Source of the DNA: Phytohabitans maris
GTDB lineage: Bacteria; Actinomycetota; Actinomycetes; Mycobacteriales; Micromonosporaceae
Reading direction: 5' to 3'
Length of the DNA: 64,000 bases
NCBI RefSeq assembly: GCF_031085175.1
Contig: NZ_JAVHUY010000020.1
Location: 1 to 64,000, forward strand
Positions 19,137 to 26,377 of this stretch are shown one piece after another. The notes beneath the pieces were generated by a model. It ran no database searches. It was not told the DNA's origin and was given only the letters and a program-made list of their open reading frames with translations. The position numbers and the translations under genes were made by a program. Position 1 is the first letter of the stretch; the number at the start of each line of letters is the position of its first letter.

Positions 19137-19566
19137 TGGTCCTCTCGGCAATCTCGGCCAGCACAACGTCCCTGTGACAGCGGGCTTGATCGGCCTCGAA
19201 GCAGAGGACTGCTATCAGTTCCTCACGGGATCGAGCGGCAAGGCTATCAAGCGTCTGGACCGCCGCAGGGAGACGCAACATGTCGGCATAGATCCTCCGC
19301 GCCTGGTCGAGTTGGTCGCGGTCACCAGCGAATCCCGCTCGATTCACCTTCGGGTTGCCGAGCTCGGGGCGATGCTCGTATCCAATACCCACCTCGGACA
19401 GTGCTCTGCTCAGGGCGGTCTTGCTGAATCCGGGCTTACGGGATATGGGTGTCAGTCGTACATCCACCAGACGCCCTACGCCGTCGGCCAAGAGCCCATC
19501 GACGAACTCCGTCAGCGTCCGACTCTCATAGCCGACACCCACGATGCCAGCTGCGCTGGTGATCAT
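19102..19566 (-). CDS. DUF488 domain protein
   Basis: A 154-residue protein with a strong AGGGGGG ribosome site before ATG 19566. DUF488 features are clear: the opening IVGVGYESRTLTEFVDGL, the VDVRLTPISRKPGFS segment and the C-terminal LCFEADQARCHRDVV with two conserved cysteines and a His. The domain is seen in standalone proteins often found beside DNA-repair or defence genes, but no activity is established. It converges on and overlaps the frameshifted gene, and both share lower GC, so they probably arrived together. Confidence 0.85.
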   Translation of the reverse strand: MITSAAGIVGVGYESRTLTEFVDGLLADGVGRLVDVRLTPISRKPGFSKTALSRALSEVGIGYEHRPELGNPKVNRAGFAGDRDQLDQARRIYADMLRLPAAVQTLDSLAARSREELIAVLCFEADQARCHRDVVLAEIAERTITAVGSRSRAR

Positions 19567-19737
19567 TGCGCCCCCCTTCTACGCCGCTCAGCCGTATTGC
19601 ACCATATCGCCCGACGGTCACGGCGCCAGCTTCGGTCCGCGCGGAAGACCTTCTCGTTCGTGCATGTAAGCGCCGCGGTGGGTACCGCATGCTCCGGCTC
19701 GCGGGCGTCCGCCGTTTCCCAGCCGGGTTCCTGTTGC

Positions 19738-20550
19738 TCAGGTACAAGCTGGCGCAATGAAGTTCAACAGGGGGTCGCGGAGGGCTTGCGGGTCGCGCAG
19801 CACGCCGTGGTCCTGGCCCTCGACGGTCAGGTAGCTGGCACCCGGGATCGCTTCGGCGACCGCCTGGGCGGCAGCGGGCAGCCAGGCCGGGCTGGCGCCG
19901 CCGGCCATCGTGAGCGTGGGGACGGCGACGGTCGCCAGGCGGTCGACGGGGACGGCCAGGTCGGGGCCGCAGACCGCGACGTCGTACGGGAGTGTGTGGG
20001 CGAGCCGCGCCAGGAACGGCCAGGCCGGGCCGGCCCGCAGGCCGTCGACCGTCTCGGCGGGCACCGATGCCTCCTCGGTGAGGAAGAGGTGGACGGCGTC
20101 GTCGCGGCGTTCCTCGGCGATCAGGGTGCGGATCCGCTCGGCGGTGCCCTCGGCCGGCAGCGGGCGCAGTCCACCCACGACGAACGGGGGCTCGTAGACG
20201 GCGAGCCGCTCGACCGGCAGCCCCCGTACGGCCGCCTCCAGCGCGAGGACGCCGCCCGAGGAGTGGCCGAAGAGGCTGGCCCGGCCGCCGGCCACCGCGA
20301 TGAGCGCGGCCAGGTCTTCGATCTCGGGCCGCACCGCGAACGCGTCCGCGTTGTCGCCGCTGCCGCCCCGGCCGCGCCGGTCGTACGCGATGGCGGTGAC
20401 CCGGGACGCGAGCGTGGCGGCGAGCGCGGCGACGGACGTACGGTCGTCCAGGGCGCCGCCGACGAGGATCACCGGCGGGCCGTCACCGGTCACCTCGTAC
20501 GCGATGGGCGTGCCGTCGGCCGAGGCCACGGTTTGCGGGGTTTTGCTCAT
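19738..20550 (-). CDS. Alpha/beta hydrolase
   Basis: A 270-residue alpha/beta-fold enzyme with a GAGGAGG site before ATG 20550. The nucleophile elbow is GHSSGG (Ser at about residue 96), the oxyanion region is VILVGGALDDR, and the catalytic His is in EGQDHGVL near the C-terminus, with an Asp in between. It resembles the small esterases/haloperoxidase-like hydrolases that are common and promiscuous. It is divergent from the 74-residue gene at 20669 and has no operon partner, so the substrate is open. Confidence 0.88.
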   Translation of the reverse strand: MSKTPQTVASADGTPIAYEVTGDGPPVILVGGALDDRTSVAALAATLASRVTAIAYDRRGRGGSGDNADAFAVRPEIEDLAALIAVAGGRASLFGHSSGGVLALEAAVRGLPVERLAVYEPPFVVGGLRPLPAEGTAERIRTLIAEERRDDAVHLFLTEEASVPAETVDGLRAGPAWPFLARLAHTLPYDVAVCGPDLAVPVDRLATVAVPTLTMAGGASPAWLPAAAQAVAEAIPGASYLTVEGQDHGVLRDPQALRDPLLNFIAPACT

Positions 20551-20668
20551 CGGTCCTCCTCGGCAACGGCGTGCCGGTACTCGACAGGGTCGCTTGGCGG
20601 GTTTGTAGGGTGTGGGCGTCAGTCCCTGGCCACCCGGTCAGGGTGATATACCCAAATGTGGAGGACCT

Positions 20669-20893
20669 GTGGCTGTCAGTGCGGATCTCGCGAAGCTCCT
20701 CGACAAGGCGTTCGAGGACAAGACCCTCGCCGAGCTCGTGGATGCCCCGGTGGCTGCTCTCTCGGGCGTGAGCGAGGGCGACGCGCAGCTTCTGAAGAGC
20801 GCCTTCAACATCACCACGATCGGCGACCTCGGTCGCAGCAAGTACTTCAAGGCCGCCCAGGCGCTGGTCAACCTCGCCGACGGCAGCAAGTAA
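20669..20893 (+). CDS. Conserved small helical protein
   Basis: A 74-residue protein starting at GTG just after GGAGGA. It is entirely helical and acidic/lysine-rich: AKLLDKAFEDKTLAELVDAP, then a GVSEGDAQLLKSAF segment that resembles a helix-hairpin-helix turn, then NITTIGDLGRSKYFKAAQAL. The repeated theme of an alpha hairpin plus TIGDL is like the Pol-beta thumb or SAM-like helical domains that bind DNA or proteins. To my knowledge near-identical proteins occur across Micromonosporaceae. The function is unknown. It is monocistronic. Confidence 0.8.
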   Translation: MAVSADLAKLLDKAFEDKTLAELVDAPVAALSGVSEGDAQLLKSAFNITTIGDLGRSKYFKAAQALVNLADGSK

Positions 20894-20899
20894 GGCTCA

Positions 20900-22222
20900 T
20901 CAGTCCACTCCGGCGTACTCCTCGCGCGCGAGCGCGGCCAGCGTTTCCAGGGCGCCGGCGAGCACGGGGAGGGGCGGGGCCGCGAGGGCGAGGCGCACCG
21001 CGTTGGGCGAGTGCGCCGGACCCACGGCGAACGCCGCCGCCGGGGTGACCGCGATGCCGTGGCGGGCCGCGGCGGCCACGAAGGTCTCCGCCCGCCACGG
21101 CTCCGGCAGCTCCCACCAGCAGTGATAGGCGTGCGGGTCGGCGCGCAACGCGTACCCGCCGAGGATCTTGCCGGCGATCAGCTGGCGCTCCGCCGCGTCG
21201 CGCCGCTTGGCGCGGACCAGGCCGGCGGTCGTGCCGTCGGCCATCCAGCCGGTCGCGGCGGCGAGCGCGAACCCGCCGGCCGCCCACCCGCCGGAACGCA
21301 GCGCGGCGGCCACCCGGTCCCGGACGGCGCCCGGCGGCGTGACCAGGAAGCCCAGCGTGAGGCCGGGCGACAGCCGCTTCGACAGGCTCTCGACCACAAG
21401 GGTCCGCGCGGGCGCGGCGGCCGCCAGCGGGGCGGGCTCGTCGCGCAGGAACGAATACACCGCGTCCTCGATCGCGAAGATCTCCAGCTCGTCCAGCACG
21501 GCGGCCAGCGCGGCGCGGCGGGCCGGCGGCATCGTCACGCCGAGCGGGTTGTGCAGCGTGGGCTGGACGTAGACGGCGCGCACGCGGGCCTCGCGCAGCG
21601 CCTCCGGCACCAGGCCGTCGGGGTCCATCGGCAGCGGAACGAGCGTGACGCCGAGCCGCGCGGCGATGCCCTTGACCACCGGGTACGTCAGCGCCTCCAC
21701 GCCCAGCCGCGCGCCGACCGGCACCAGCGCGGACACCGCCGCGGCGATCGCCTGCCGGCCGTTGCCGGCGAAGAGGACGCGCTCCGGGTCGGGCGTCCAG
21801 CCGGCGCGGGTGAGCACCTGCGCGGCCGCCTCGCGGGCGCCGGGCGGGCCGGTGACCGTGGCCGGGGCGAGCGCGGGCCCGAGCGCGTCCGGGCGGAGCA
21901 GCCGCTCCAGCCCCGGTGCGAGCAGCGCGGGCTGCTCGGGCGGCACGGGGAAGTTGAGCTCCAGGTCGACCCGGGCGCCGGCCGGCTCGGCCAGCGGCGG
22001 GTGGGCCGGCGGCGCGGCGGCGCGGACGAACGTGCCCCGCCCCACCTCGCCGGTGGCCAGGCCGCGGCGGACCAGCTCGCCGTAGACGCGGGCGGCGGTG
22101 GAGGGGGCGATGCCCCGGGACCGGGCGAACGCCCGCTGCGGCGGCAGCCGGTCGCCGGGGCGCAGCCGCCCGGCCGCGATGTCGCCGGCCAGCGCCTCGG
22201 CGATCAACCGGTAGTCGTCCAC
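20900..22222 (-). CDS. MocR-type GntR/aminotransferase regulator
   Basis: A 440-residue fusion of a GntR winged helix (about residues 1-70, GDRLPPQRAFARSRGIAPST) with a fold-type I aminotransferase domain. PLP-site features include QPTLHNPLGVTMP and the lysine in VVESLSKRLSPGLTLGF that would form the Schiff base. MocR proteins use PLP or an amino-acid adduct as effector. The GTG at 22222 is chosen because GGAGG precedes it by five bases. It is divergent from the hydrolase at 22297, with ATTGCAC repeats between the two, and that gene is the likely target besides itself. Confidence 0.92.
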   Translation of the reverse strand: MDDYRLIAEALAGDIAAGRLRPGDRLPPQRAFARSRGIAPSTAARVYGELVRRGLATGEVGRGTFVRAAAPPAHPPLAEPAGARVDLELNFPVPPEQPALLAPGLERLLRPDALGPALAPATVTGPPGAREAAAQVLTRAGWTPDPERVLFAGNGRQAIAAAVSALVPVGARLGVEALTYPVVKGIAARLGVTLVPLPMDPDGLVPEALREARVRAVYVQPTLHNPLGVTMPPARRAALAAVLDELEIFAIEDAVYSFLRDEPAPLAAAAPARTLVVESLSKRLSPGLTLGFLVTPPGAVRDRVAAALRSGGWAAGGFALAAATGWMADGTTAGLVRAKRRDAAERQLIAGKILGGYALRADPHAYHCWWELPEPWRAETFVAAAARHGIAVTPAAAFAVGPAHSPNAVRLALAAPPLPVLAGALETLAALAREEYAGVD

Positions 22223-22237
22223 GGCCACCTCCGGAAC

Positions 22238-22280
22238 ATTGCACCGAGCGCAATGCAAGCATTGCACTCGGCTATTGCAC
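22238..22280. promoter_or_regulatory. ATTGCAC repeats, candidate MocR operator
   Basis: Three direct ATTGCAC units begin at 22238, 22261 and 22274. The middle one forms half of the 16-bp palindrome GCAATGCAAGCATTGC at 22250-22265. They fill the 74-bp gap between the divergent MocR gene and the hydrolase, as expected for an autoregulatory operator overlapping both promoters. Confidence 0.6.
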
Positions 22281-22296
22281 CACATAGCCTCGACGG

Positions 22297-23082
22297 ATGG
22301 CTACGGCGACCATCGGGGACATCACCATCGGGTACGAGGACGAGGGCGCCGGCGACACGCTGGTGCTGGTGCACGGGCACCCGTTCGACCGGAGCATGTG
22401 GCGGCCGCAGGTCGCGCGCCTCAGCCGGGCCGGCTGGCGGGTGATCGCCCCCGACCTGCGCGGATACGGCGAGAGCACGGTCGTGCCCGGCAAGACCACA
22501 TTGGACGTCTTCGCCCGCGACGTCGCCGGGCTGCTCGACCGGCTGGGCGTCGAGCGGTTCGTCCTCGGTGGACTGTCGATGGGCGGCCAGGTCGTGCTGG
22601 AGTGCCACCGCCTCTTCGCGCACCGGCTGCGCGGGCTGGTGCTCGCCGACACCTCGGCGCCGGCCGACACCCCCGCGATGCGCGGGTGGCGCCGGAGCAC
22701 CGCCGAGCGGCTGCTGCGCGAGGGCATGGGTCCGTACGCGGAGGAGGTGCTGCACAAGATGGTGTCCCGAAGCGCTCCGCCCGAGGTGGCCGCGCACGTG
22801 CTGGGCATGATGCGCGGCACCGACCCCGCGGGGGCGGCGGCCGCGCTGCGCGGGCGGGCCGAGCGGCCGGACTACGTCGCGATGCTCGCCGGGGTGGCGG
22901 TGCCCGCGCTGGTCGTGGTCGGCGCGGACGACGAGTTCACGCCGCTGGCCGACGCGCGGCTGATGAGTGACGCGCTCCCGGACGCCACGCTCGTCGTGGT
23001 CGAGGGCGCGGCGCACATGCCCAATCTCGAGCGCCCCGCCGACTTCGACGGGGCGCTCCAGGCGTTCCTCAAAGCGCTGTGA
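22297..23082 (+). CDS. Alpha/beta hydrolase
   Basis: A 261-residue enzyme. Motifs are VHGHPFDRSMW (oxyanion hole), GLSMGG nucleophile elbow (Ser at about residue 94), an Asp in VVGADDEFTP and His in EGAAHMPNLE. This is the pimeloyl-CoA methylesterase/3-oxoadipate enol-lactonase-like group, which hydrolyses small esters or lactones. It is divergent from the MocR regulator and likely controlled by it. Its last codons lie in a 25-bp repeat unit shared with the end of the next, convergent gene. Confidence 0.88.
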   Translation: MATATIGDITIGYEDEGAGDTLVLVHGHPFDRSMWRPQVARLSRAGWRVIAPDLRGYGESTVVPGKTTLDVFARDVAGLLDRLGVERFVLGGLSMGGQVVLECHRLFAHRLRGLVLADTSAPADTPAMRGWRRSTAERLLREGMGPYAEEVLHKMVSRSAPPEVAAHVLGMMRGTDPAGAAAALRGRAERPDYVAMLAGVAVPALVVVGADDEFTPLADARLMSDALPDATLVVVEGAAHMPNLERPADFDGALQAFLKAL

Positions 23083-23138
23083 AGAACGCGTTTGTCAAAG
23101 CGCTCTGGAGAACTCGTTCTCAAAGCGCTGTGAAGAAC
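23068..23138. repeat. Three tandem 20-bp units at a convergent gene junction
   Basis: CTCAAAGCGCTGTGAAGAAC at 23068-23087 recurs exactly at 23119-23138, with a slightly changed copy at 23094-23113. The period is 25-26 bp. The first unit contains the stop of the plus-strand hydrolase and the third the stop of the minus-strand epoxide hydrolase. Confidence 0.8.
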
Positions 23139-24256
23139 TCGCGCACGTCCGCGACCAGCAGGTCGGGGGCCTCCAGGGCGGCGAAGTGGCCGCCGCGGTC
23201 GTACTCGGCCCAGTGCCTGATCGTGTGCGCCGCCTCGGCGAAGCGGCGGATCGCCACGTCGGTGGTGAAGACGGCCACCCCGGTCGGCACCGGCGAGACG
23301 CCACGCGGGGCCCACATCGCGGCGTCGTGGAAGCGCTCGTAGTACGAGTTCGCCGACGAGCGGGCGGTGTTGGTGAGCCAGTAGATCATCACGTTGGTGA
23401 GCAGCCGGTCCCGGTCGACCGCCTCCTCGGGCAGCTTGGCGGCCGGATCGGTCCACTCGTGAAACTTCTCCACGATCCAGGCGAGCTGGCCGGTGGGCGA
23501 GTCGGTGAGCGCGTACGCGAGCGTCTGCGGCCGGGTGCCCTGGATCTGCATGTACCCGCTCATGTCGTCCTGGAAGCGCTGAAACAGCGCCATCCGCTGC
23601 TGTTCGCGTTCGGTCAGCGAGGCCGCCTCGCCGGTCGGAAACGTGACGAGCGCGTTCACGTGTACGCCGATCACCTTCTCCGGCGCGAGGCGCCCCATCT
23701 CCGGCGCCACGAAGGCACCCACGTCACCGCCCTGCACGCCGTACCGCTCGTAGCCGAGCCGCGCCATCAGCTCGGTGAGCGCCTTCGCCACCCGCCCGTC
23801 CGTCCAGCCCGCCTCGGCGATCGGGCCGGAGAAGCCGTGCCCGGGGAGCGAGGGGATGACCAGGTGGAACGCGGCGGCCGGGTCACCGCCGTGCGCGGCC
23901 GGGTCGGTCAGCGGCCCGATCACGTCGAGGAACTCCACCACCGACCCCGGCCACCCGTGGATCAGCATCAGCGGCGTGGCGCCCTCGACCGCCGAGCGGA
24001 CGTGCAGGAAGTGCAGGCGGGTGCCGTCGATCTCGGTGGTGAACTGCGGGATCTCGTTGAGCCGTGCCTCGTGCGCGCGCCAGTCGTACCCGTGGCGCCA
24101 GTGGTCGGCCAGCTCCTTCAGGTACGCCACCGGCACGCCCCGGGTCCAGCCGACGCCGGGCAGCTCGTCCGGCCAGCGGGTGGCGTCGAGGCGGCGGCGC
24201 AGGTCGTCGAGGTCGGCCTGGGGTACGTCGATGCGAAAGCTCTCGATGCTCGTCAT
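23120..24256 (-). CDS. Epoxide hydrolase (EHN-type alpha/beta hydrolase)
   Basis: A 378-residue enzyme that opens epoxides to diols through an aspartyl-ester intermediate. The N-terminal EHN domain (about residues 3-110) has [23 protein letters not shown] and the [14 protein letters not shown] segment. The hydrolase core carries [12 protein letters not shown], the nucleophile region [12 protein letters not shown] (Asp in GGD), and a C-terminal His in [13 protein letters not shown]. Start at ATG 24256; ATG 24262 and GTG 24265 are also possible. It is divergent from a WYL regulator, which probably represses it. Confidence 0.93.
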   Translation of the reverse strand: MTSIESFRIDVPQADLDDLRRRLDATRWPDELPGVGWTRGVPVAYLKELADHWRHGYDWRAHEARLNEIPQFTTEIDGTRLHFLHVRSAVEGATPLMLIHGWPGSVVEFLDVIGPLTDPAAHGGDPAAAFHLVIPSLPGHGFSGPIAEAGWTDGRVAKALTELMARLGYERYGVQGGDVGAFVAPEMGRLAPEKVIGVHVNALVTFPTGEAASLTEREQQRMALFQRFQDDMSGYMQIQGTRPQTLAYALTDSPTGQLAWIVEKFHEWTDPAAKLPEEAVDRDRLLTNVMIYWLTNTARSSANSYYERFHDAAMWAPRGVSPVPTGVAVFTTDVAIRRFAEAAHTIRHWAEYDRGGHFAALEAPDLLVADVREFFTAL

Positions 24257-24266
24257 GCACATCACG

Positions 24267-24298
24267 CTAGGAGCCGGTTAGGTCAAGTTCGGTCCTAG
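24267..24298. promoter_or_regulatory. CTAGGA/TCCTAG inverted repeat, candidate WYL operator
   Basis: CTAGGAGCCGG begins at 24267 and its near mirror CGGTCCTAG ends at 24298, filling the 64-bp gap between the divergent epoxide hydrolase and WYL genes. The centre (GTTAGGTCAAGTT) is AT-rich for this genome and could hold overlapping promoters. Confidence 0.5.
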
Positions 24299-24320
24299 CC
24301 TTCGTGGCAGTCTGAAGCGC

Positions 24321-25268
24321 ATGTGGGAGACGTCGGCACGGCTGCTCAAGCTCCTGTCCCTGCTGCAAAATCGGCGCGACTGGTCCGGCGCGGAGCTCGC
24401 CGAGCGGCTCGGCGTGACCGCGCGCACGGTGCGGCGCGACGTCGACCGGCTGCGCGGCCTCGGCTACCCGGTGCACGCGGCGCCCGGCATCGCCGGCTAC
24501 CGCCTGGGTCCGGGCGCCGCGCTCCCCCCGCTGCTGCTCGACGACGAGGAGGCGGTCGCCGTCGCGGTCGGCCTCCGCACGGCCGCCGGCGGGTCCGTGG
24601 CCGGGATCGAGGAGACGTCGGTACGCGCGCTCGCCAAGCTGGAGCAGGTGCTCCCGTCCCGCCTCCGGCACCGGGTCAACGCGCTGCAGAGCGTCACGGT
24701 CCCGCTGACCGCCGGTGGCGCGACGGTCGACCCGGCGACGCTGACCGCGATCGCGGCCGCCTGCCGGGACAGCCACCGGCTCCGCTTCGACTACCGGCAG
24801 CCGGACGGCGTGGAGAGCCGGCGGGACGTGGAGCCGTACCGGCTGGTCCACACCGGACGCCGCTGGTACCTGGTCGCGTGGGACACCGGGCGGGCGGACT
24901 GGCGCACGTTCCGGGTGGACCGGCTCACCCCGCGCATCCCCACCGGCCCCCGCTTCCAGCCGCGCGACCTGCCCGCCGACGCGGCCGCGTACGTGTCCCG
25001 CTCGGTCTCCTCCGCGCCGTACCGCTACCAGGCCCGGATCCTGATGCACGCGCCGCTGGCGGTCGTCGCGGAGGTGGCGTCGCCCACGGCGGGACGGCTG
25101 GAGCCGGTCGACGAGCACAGCTGTGTACTGCACACCGGCGGCAACTCGCTCGACGAGATGGCGATCTATATAGGACTGAAGGGGATCGACTTCGAGGTGC
25201 TGGAACCGCCGGAGCTCGTGGAACACATCCGGGCGCTGGCCCAGCGACTCGCGAGAGCCAGCGGGTGA
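24321..25268 (+). CDS. WYL-domain transcriptional regulator (DeoR-like HTH)
   Basis: A 315-residue regulator with an N-terminal helix-turn-helix (about residues 8-58, ELAERLGVTARTVRRDVDRL) and a WYL domain at about 145-215 with RRWYLVAWDTGR as the ligand-binding signature. A WCX-like C-terminal extension completes it. WYL proteins respond to nucleic acids or small ligands, and in actinobacteria many control adjacent detoxification enzymes. The divergent epoxide hydrolase is the obvious target. A clean hairpin terminator follows at 25310. Confidence 0.92.
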   Translation: MWETSARLLKLLSLLQNRRDWSGAELAERLGVTARTVRRDVDRLRGLGYPVHAAPGIAGYRLGPGAALPPLLLDDEEAVAVAVGLRTAAGGSVAGIEETSVRALAKLEQVLPSRLRHRVNALQSVTVPLTAGGATVDPATLTAIAAACRDSHRLRFDYRQPDGVESRRDVEPYRLVHTGRRWYLVAWDTGRADWRTFRVDRLTPRIPTGPRFQPRDLPADAAAYVSRSVSSAPYRYQARILMHAPLAVVAEVASPTAGRLEPVDEHSCVLHTGGNSLDEMAIYIGLKGIDFEVLEPPELVEHIRALAQRLARASG

Positions 25269-25309
25269 TCGGTTCACCACTGATCGTGTTTGTCATGTCC
25301 TTCATCCGC

Positions 25310-25334
25310 GAAAGGCGCCAATACGGCGCCTTTC
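25310..25334 (+). terminator. Hairpin terminator after the WYL gene
   Basis: GAAAGGCGCC (25310-25319) pairs perfectly with GGCGCCTTTC (25325-25334) around a 5-nt loop, followed by a pyrimidine-rich stretch. Confidence 0.8.
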
Positions 25335-25373
25335 GATCTCCCCCTGGCCCGCCCTAGCGTGGCGTCTGGAGAT

Positions 25374-25449
25374 TTGGGTCCCGGGGCCTGCGCCGCCCGA
25401 CGCGAGGAGCGGAGCGACGAGAGAGGGCGGCGCAAGCTGCGGGTCCCAA
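25374..25449 (+). promoter_or_regulatory. Long imperfect hairpin in the leader of the surface-protein gene
   Basis: A 25-base arm starting TTGGGTCCCGGGG and ending TGCGCCGCCC at about 25398 can pair with GGGCGGCGC...GGGTCCCAA at 25425-25449, leaving a 26-nt purine-rich loop. It ends about 48 bases before the GTG at 25498 and is followed by a GCGAGCGGAGCGAGC motif. It could be an RNA switch, attenuator or terminator; the sequence alone does not decide. Confidence 0.5.
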
Positions 25450-25497
25450 GCGAGCGGAGCGAGCGCAGCCAGCAGGGTCTCTAGGGGGTGAGAAAGC

Positions 25498-26289
25498 GTG
25501 TGGCGTTTCGCGGGCCGGTTGAGCCTGGTGCTCGGCCTCCTCGTCGTGTCCACCGCCGTGGTCGCCGCGCCGGCGTCCGCGGCACAGGGCGTCACCGTGC
25601 GGATCTCCGAGGTCACCGGGCGGTTCGAGGCGGGCGCGACGCCGGCCCAGATGACCGTGGTGGCCACCAAGCGCACCCGTGAGTGCATCAAGGTGCGCTG
25701 GTCGCTGGTGCTGCGCGTGGAAGACATGAGCCTCGACCAGATCACCGTCGACCGGCGCGAGGAGGACGGCTCGTTTCCGGTCGAGTTCCAGGACAACGGC
25801 GCCGAGGGGCGGCTGACCGACGAGCGGCTCGACCCCGGCACGCTCTGCCGCAACCGCACGGTGACCGCGCGATACACGATCGCGTTCGACGACGACGCCA
25901 GCGGCGGGCGGGTGACGCTCCGCGCGGAGGCGTTCGACGCGCGCAACGAGTTCCTGGAGAGCGACACCGCCACCCGCAACGTCCAGGGCGACGAGTCGCC
26001 CTCACCCTCACCCACCCCCGCCCAGGAGGAGACCGTCGAGCCGACCGAGGAGGCCGAGGCGCCGATCGCCGGCGGCGGCATCGGCGAGCCGACCACGCCG
26101 GCCGCGGGCACCGGCGGTTCCGGTCTGCTCCCGGTGGGCCTGGCGGTCGGCGGGATGATGGTCTTCCTCGGCCTGACGCTGCTGCTGCGGGCGCGGAGCA
26201 AGCTGCTGCGCGGCCAGCCCGCCGGTCGCCCCGGCATCCGCGGCACCTGGCAGAGCAACGCCGCGCGCACCATCCGGGAACGCCGCTGA
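25498..26289 (+). CDS. Secreted, C-terminally membrane-anchored protein of unknown function
   Basis: A 263-residue protein starting at GTG. Signal peptide about residues 1-28 (ends APASAAQG), then a beta-rich extracellular domain (about 30-165) with two cysteines (RECIKVRW and GTLCRNR). A Ser/Pro/Glu-rich linker follows (about 166-195), then a transmembrane helix (about 208-230, LLPVGLAVGGMMVFLGLTLLL) and a basic cytosolic tail. The layout is like sortase substrates, but no LPxTG motif is present, so it is probably held only by its helix. No enzymatic motif. It stands alone behind a long hairpin. Confidence 0.78.
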   Translation: MWRFAGRLSLVLGLLVVSTAVVAAPASAAQGVTVRISEVTGRFEAGATPAQMTVVATKRTRECIKVRWSLVLRVEDMSLDQITVDRREEDGSFPVEFQDNGAEGRLTDERLDPGTLCRNRTVTARYTIAFDDDASGGRVTLRAEAFDARNEFLESDTATRNVQGDESPSPSPTPAQEETVEPTEEAEAPIAGGGIGEPTTPAAGTGGSGLLPVGLAVGGMMVFLGLTLLLRARSKLLRGQPAGRPGIRGTWQSNAARTIRERR

Positions 26290-26377
26290 CCCGCCGGTTG
26301 ACCTCAACTCCTGGCCGCCAGACTACGTATGTAGGGCAGAATCGAGCCATTGCTCGGCCGTGAGGGAGGAAGACCTA

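Noticed and set aside
19567-19737. Possible small gene between DUF488 and the alpha/beta hydrolase
   Set aside because: Short frames on both strands lack ribosome sites and recognisable sequence; treated as intergenic.
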